Part shown: one piece after another, positions 62,081 through 64,000 of the stretch
How the letters are laid out: each line of letters opens with the position of its first letter
Position numbering within the stretch: the stretch's first letter is position 1
NCBI RefSeq assembly: GCF_006363815.1
Contig: NZ_RRYT01000020.1
Coordinates: 1 to 64,000, forward strand
Length of the DNA stretch: 64,000 nt
Origin: Thermomonospora catenispora
GTDB lineage: Bacteria; Actinomycetota; Actinomycetes; Streptosporangiales; Streptosporangiaceae
Direction of reading: 5' to 3'
Notes under the pieces: generated by a model
What the model was told of the DNA's origin: nothing
Databases searched by the model: none
Seen by the model: only the letters and a program-made list of their open reading frames with translations
Program-made: the position numbers and the translations under genes

Positions 62081-63382
62081 ATGGTACGCAGGCTCGTGGC
62101 GCTGCTGGCGACGCTGCTGCTGGCGGGGGCGCTCGCTCCGCCGGGTCAGGCCCGGGCGCGCGCACCGCACAGACCGGTGATCTTCGTGCACGGGTTCAGC
62201 GGCTCGGGCGGTCAGTTCGAGACCCAGGCGCGCCGGCTGACCTCCAACGGCTACCGGGGCGACCTGATCGAGGCGCACGAGTACGACTCGCTGTTCCAGG
62301 AGAACACCCGCGAAGAGGTGTACGCGGCCCTGGACGCCCGGATCGACCGGCTGCTGGCCAGGTCGAGGGCGGACAAGGTGGACCTGCTGGCGCACTCGCT
62401 GGGCACCGTCCTGATGCAGGAGTATCTGCGCAGCTCGCCGAAGCGCGCGGCGAAGGTCGCGCACTACGTCAACCTCGACGGGGCCCCGTCGGCCGACCCG
62501 CCCGGCGGGGTGCCGACGCTGGCGGTCTGGGGCGAGGGCTCGCCGGAGCGCCGGATCGGCGGCGCCCGCAACGTCCGCCTCCCCGACCAGGCGCACACCG
62601 AGGTGGTCACCTCGAAGGAGACGTTCGCCGAGTTCTTCGCGTTCTTCACCGGCCGGGCCCCGCGCACCACCGAGATCACCGCGGAACGCGGGGCGATCGC
62701 CCTCTCGGGCCGGGCCGTGCTGTTCCCCAGCAACCTCGGAGCCGCGGGCGTGCGGCTGGAGGTCTATGAGGTGGACCCGCGGACCGGCCGGCGCCGCACC
62801 CGCCTCCCGGTGGCGATCCGGACGACCGGGCGGGACGGGTCGTGGGGGCCGATCCCGGCCCGGCCCGACGCGCACTACGAGTTCGCCCTGGTGTGGAGTC
62901 CCACCTCGGTGCACCACCTGTACTTCCAGCCGTTCCGTCGCTCCGACCGGCTGGTGCGGCTGCTGACCGGCCGCCCCGGCGAAGGGCTGTCGGGACTGAT
63001 GGAGACCGGGGACCGGCACGTCAATCTGGTGATCAGCCGGCAGCGCGAGTGGTGGGGCGACCAGGGCGCGGCGGGCGACTCGCTGCGGATCAACGGCCGG
63101 GAGGTGCTGAACGCCGCCAACGCCCCGCGCGCCGAGCGCGTCATCGGGATCTTCGCGTTCGACGCGGGCGTCGACCGGATCACCGACCTGTCCGAGCCGC
63201 TTCAGCCGTTCTTCGGCCAGCCCTTCATGACCGGGATGGACGTGTACGTCCCGGTCGGGCGGCCGGTGACCGTGACGGTCCGCCCGCGCGGCGGGAACGG
63301 CGAGGTCGACACGCTGACGGTGCCGGGCCTGCCCTCCAGCGGGCATCGGATGAGCCTGCAGTTCGACGATCACCTGGGCTGA
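62081..63382 (+). CDS. Secreted alpha/beta hydrolase (lipase-like) with C-terminal modules
   Basis: A 433-aa exported enzyme. Signal peptide to about residue 28. The hydrolase domain has the oxyanion loop VIFVHGFSGSGG, nucleophile elbow LLAHSLGT (Ser), and AHTEV as the likely catalytic His. From residue 205 on, two beta-rich modules follow (AIALSGRAVLFPSNLGAAG, EVDTLTVPGLPS). This layout matches secreted triacylglycerol lipases/esterases of actinomycetes. GAGGAGG precedes ATG 62081; an in-frame upstream start lacks one. Confidence 0.87.
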   Translation: MVRRLVALLATLLLAGALAPPGQARARAPHRPVIFVHGFSGSGGQFETQARRLTSNGYRGDLIEAHEYDSLFQENTREEVYAALDARIDRLLARSRADKVDLLAHSLGTVLMQEYLRSSPKRAAKVAHYVNLDGAPSADPPGGVPTLAVWGEGSPERRIGGARNVRLPDQAHTEVVTSKETFAEFFAFFTGRAPRTTEITAERGAIALSGRAVLFPSNLGAAGVRLEVYEVDPRTGRRRTRLPVAIRTTGRDGSWGPIPARPDAHYEFALVWSPTSVHHLYFQPFRRSDRLVRLLTGRPGEGLSGLMETGDRHVNLVISRQREWWGDQGAAGDSLRINGREVLNAANAPRAERVIGIFAFDAGVDRITDLSEPLQPFFGQPFMTGMDVYVPVGRPVTVTVRPRGGNGEVDTLTVPGLPSSGHRMSLQFDDHLG

Positions 63383-63397
63383 CCGGCGGCCTCACGA

Positions 63398-63430
63398 CGA
63401 GGGCTCCGGGGCGGTGCGCCGGAGCCCTCG
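63398..63430. terminator. Bidirectional terminator
   Basis: CGAGGGCTCCGG pairs exactly with CCGGAGCCCTCG (12-bp stem, 9-nt loop) between convergent genes. Confidence 0.75.
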
Positions 63431-63442
63431 GTGCGCTCGCGC

Positions 63443-63958
63443 TCAGGGCTTCGCGTCCCAGGGGGTGTAGTCGGTGATGTTCCAGGGCAGCGTGAACTCG
63501 TAGATCACGAGATAGGCGATGATCAGGGCGCCGGCCAGCAGGCCGCCGACCACCGCCAGGATCGTGTTGCGCCTCTTCGTGCGCGGATCGAGCGCCTTCT
63601 CCCTGGCCTTCTCCGCGGCGGCCTTGGCGCGGTGCAGCGCCCGCTGCGCCCAGGCGAACTCCGTGGCCAGGATCGCCAGCCCGACGATGATCCCGAGGAT
63701 GCCGGGGCCGGGGGCGATCATCATCACCAGCCCGCCGGCCAGCACGGTGACGCCGACCGTGAACACCCCGATCCGCCAGGTGGTGTTGAGCAGCCGATTG
63801 CGTCGGATGAAGGCGCGGAACCGCTGGAACCGGCCGGCGACCGCCTCGGTGGCGTCCTTGACGGCCTCCCCCGCGTCCTCTGCCATGTCCCCGACCGCTT
63901 CGGCCGTCTGGCGCATCATCTCGGCCTGTCTCGTGCGTCCGTCGTCACCGCTCGCCAC
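63443..63958 (-). CDS. TIGR02611/PGPGW-type membrane protein
   Basis: A 171-aa protein. An acidic-basic N-terminal helix (residues 10-55) precedes two adjacent membrane helices with the APGPGILGIIVGLAILATEF motif (quoted core: PGPG...ILATEFAWA), a cytoplasmic helix (RAKAAAEKAREKAL) and a third helix. The PGPG motif defines a widespread actinobacterial membrane family of unknown role. GTG 63958 follows GAGG at 7 nt. The 42 nt beyond it to the window edge hold no gene. Confidence 0.82.
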   Translation of the reverse strand: MASGDDGRTRQAEMMRQTAEAVGDMAEDAGEAVKDATEAVAGRFQRFRAFIRRNRLLNTTWRIGVFTVGVTVLAGGLVMMIAPGPGILGIIVGLAILATEFAWAQRALHRAKAAAEKAREKALDPRTKRRNTILAVVGGLLAGALIIAYLVIYEFTLPWNITDYTPWDAKP

Positions 63959-64000
63959 GTTGGAACCTCATGTGCTCTCCCCGGCCGAAGGCCACGGTCG

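Overview
The window is a high-GC (roughly 70-75% by eye) stretch of a mycelial actinomycete chromosome. A phosphatidylinositol-mannoside (PIM) locus (pgsA-patA-pimA), actinobacterial regulator types (NarL-type two-component pair, PadR, MarR, TetR, RsbW-like and STAS proteins), PASTA-less Ser/Thr kinase-WD40 architecture, WXG100 proteins and GTG/TTG starts all fit. Streptosporangiales (Actinomadura/Thermomonospora-like) is my best guess, but it is an inference. No rRNA, CRISPR array or replication origin was seen.

Layout. 0-6.3 kb: pdxS, a DUF3048 lipoprotein and the translationally coupled operon pgsA-patA-pimA-lemA-like, all on minus. 6.6-13.2 kb: a divergent EF-G-like GTPase, then the HIT protein, an Asp23 protein and thrS; thrS is preceded by what looks like a complete threonine attenuator (leader peptide [18 protein letters not shown] plus mutually exclusive hairpins). 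13.2-18.8 kb: sugar transporter, histidine kinase/response regulator pair, phosphate acetyltransferase. 18.9-26.3 kb: a lipid-flavoured block (quinone oxidoreductase, SDR, acyl-CoA dehydrogenase, TetR, a glycosyltransferase/acyl-ligase fusion, a KAS III-like synthase). 26.3-43.3 kb: miscellaneous regulators, cell-wall enzymes (CHAP protein, LAS-type peptidase, polysaccharide deacetylase), a PadR-controlled ABC transporter, an FUSC-type membrane protein, divergent ferritin-like and hemerythrin proteins, a CopC pair.

43.2-46.8 kb: alkB under a perfect LexA box, then tRNA-Val(CAC) followed by two decayed integrative elements; a 48-bp duplicate of the tRNA 3' half marks the junction and each element retains only an integrase C-terminal fragment. 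46.8-53.8 kb: a 1196-aa kinase-WD40 protein, a SUKH protein, a frameshifted AbiEii-type nucleotidyltransferase, a TnpB relic, and another oxidoreductase. 53.8-57.3 kb: CMD-family protein, YbaB-like protein and a small WXG100 group. 57.3-61.2 kb: MarR-controlled homogentisate catabolism (hmgA-unknown-fahA), overlapping by 4 nt. 61.2-64 kb: STAS protein, secreted lipase-like hydrolase and a TIGR02611-type membrane protein.

The strongest candidates for something new are the thrS attenuator, the KAS III plus GT2-ligase fusion, the uncharacterised protein coupled between HmgA and fumarylacetoacetase, the LexA-controlled alkB, and the WXG100-like membrane protein with a beta-rich tail.
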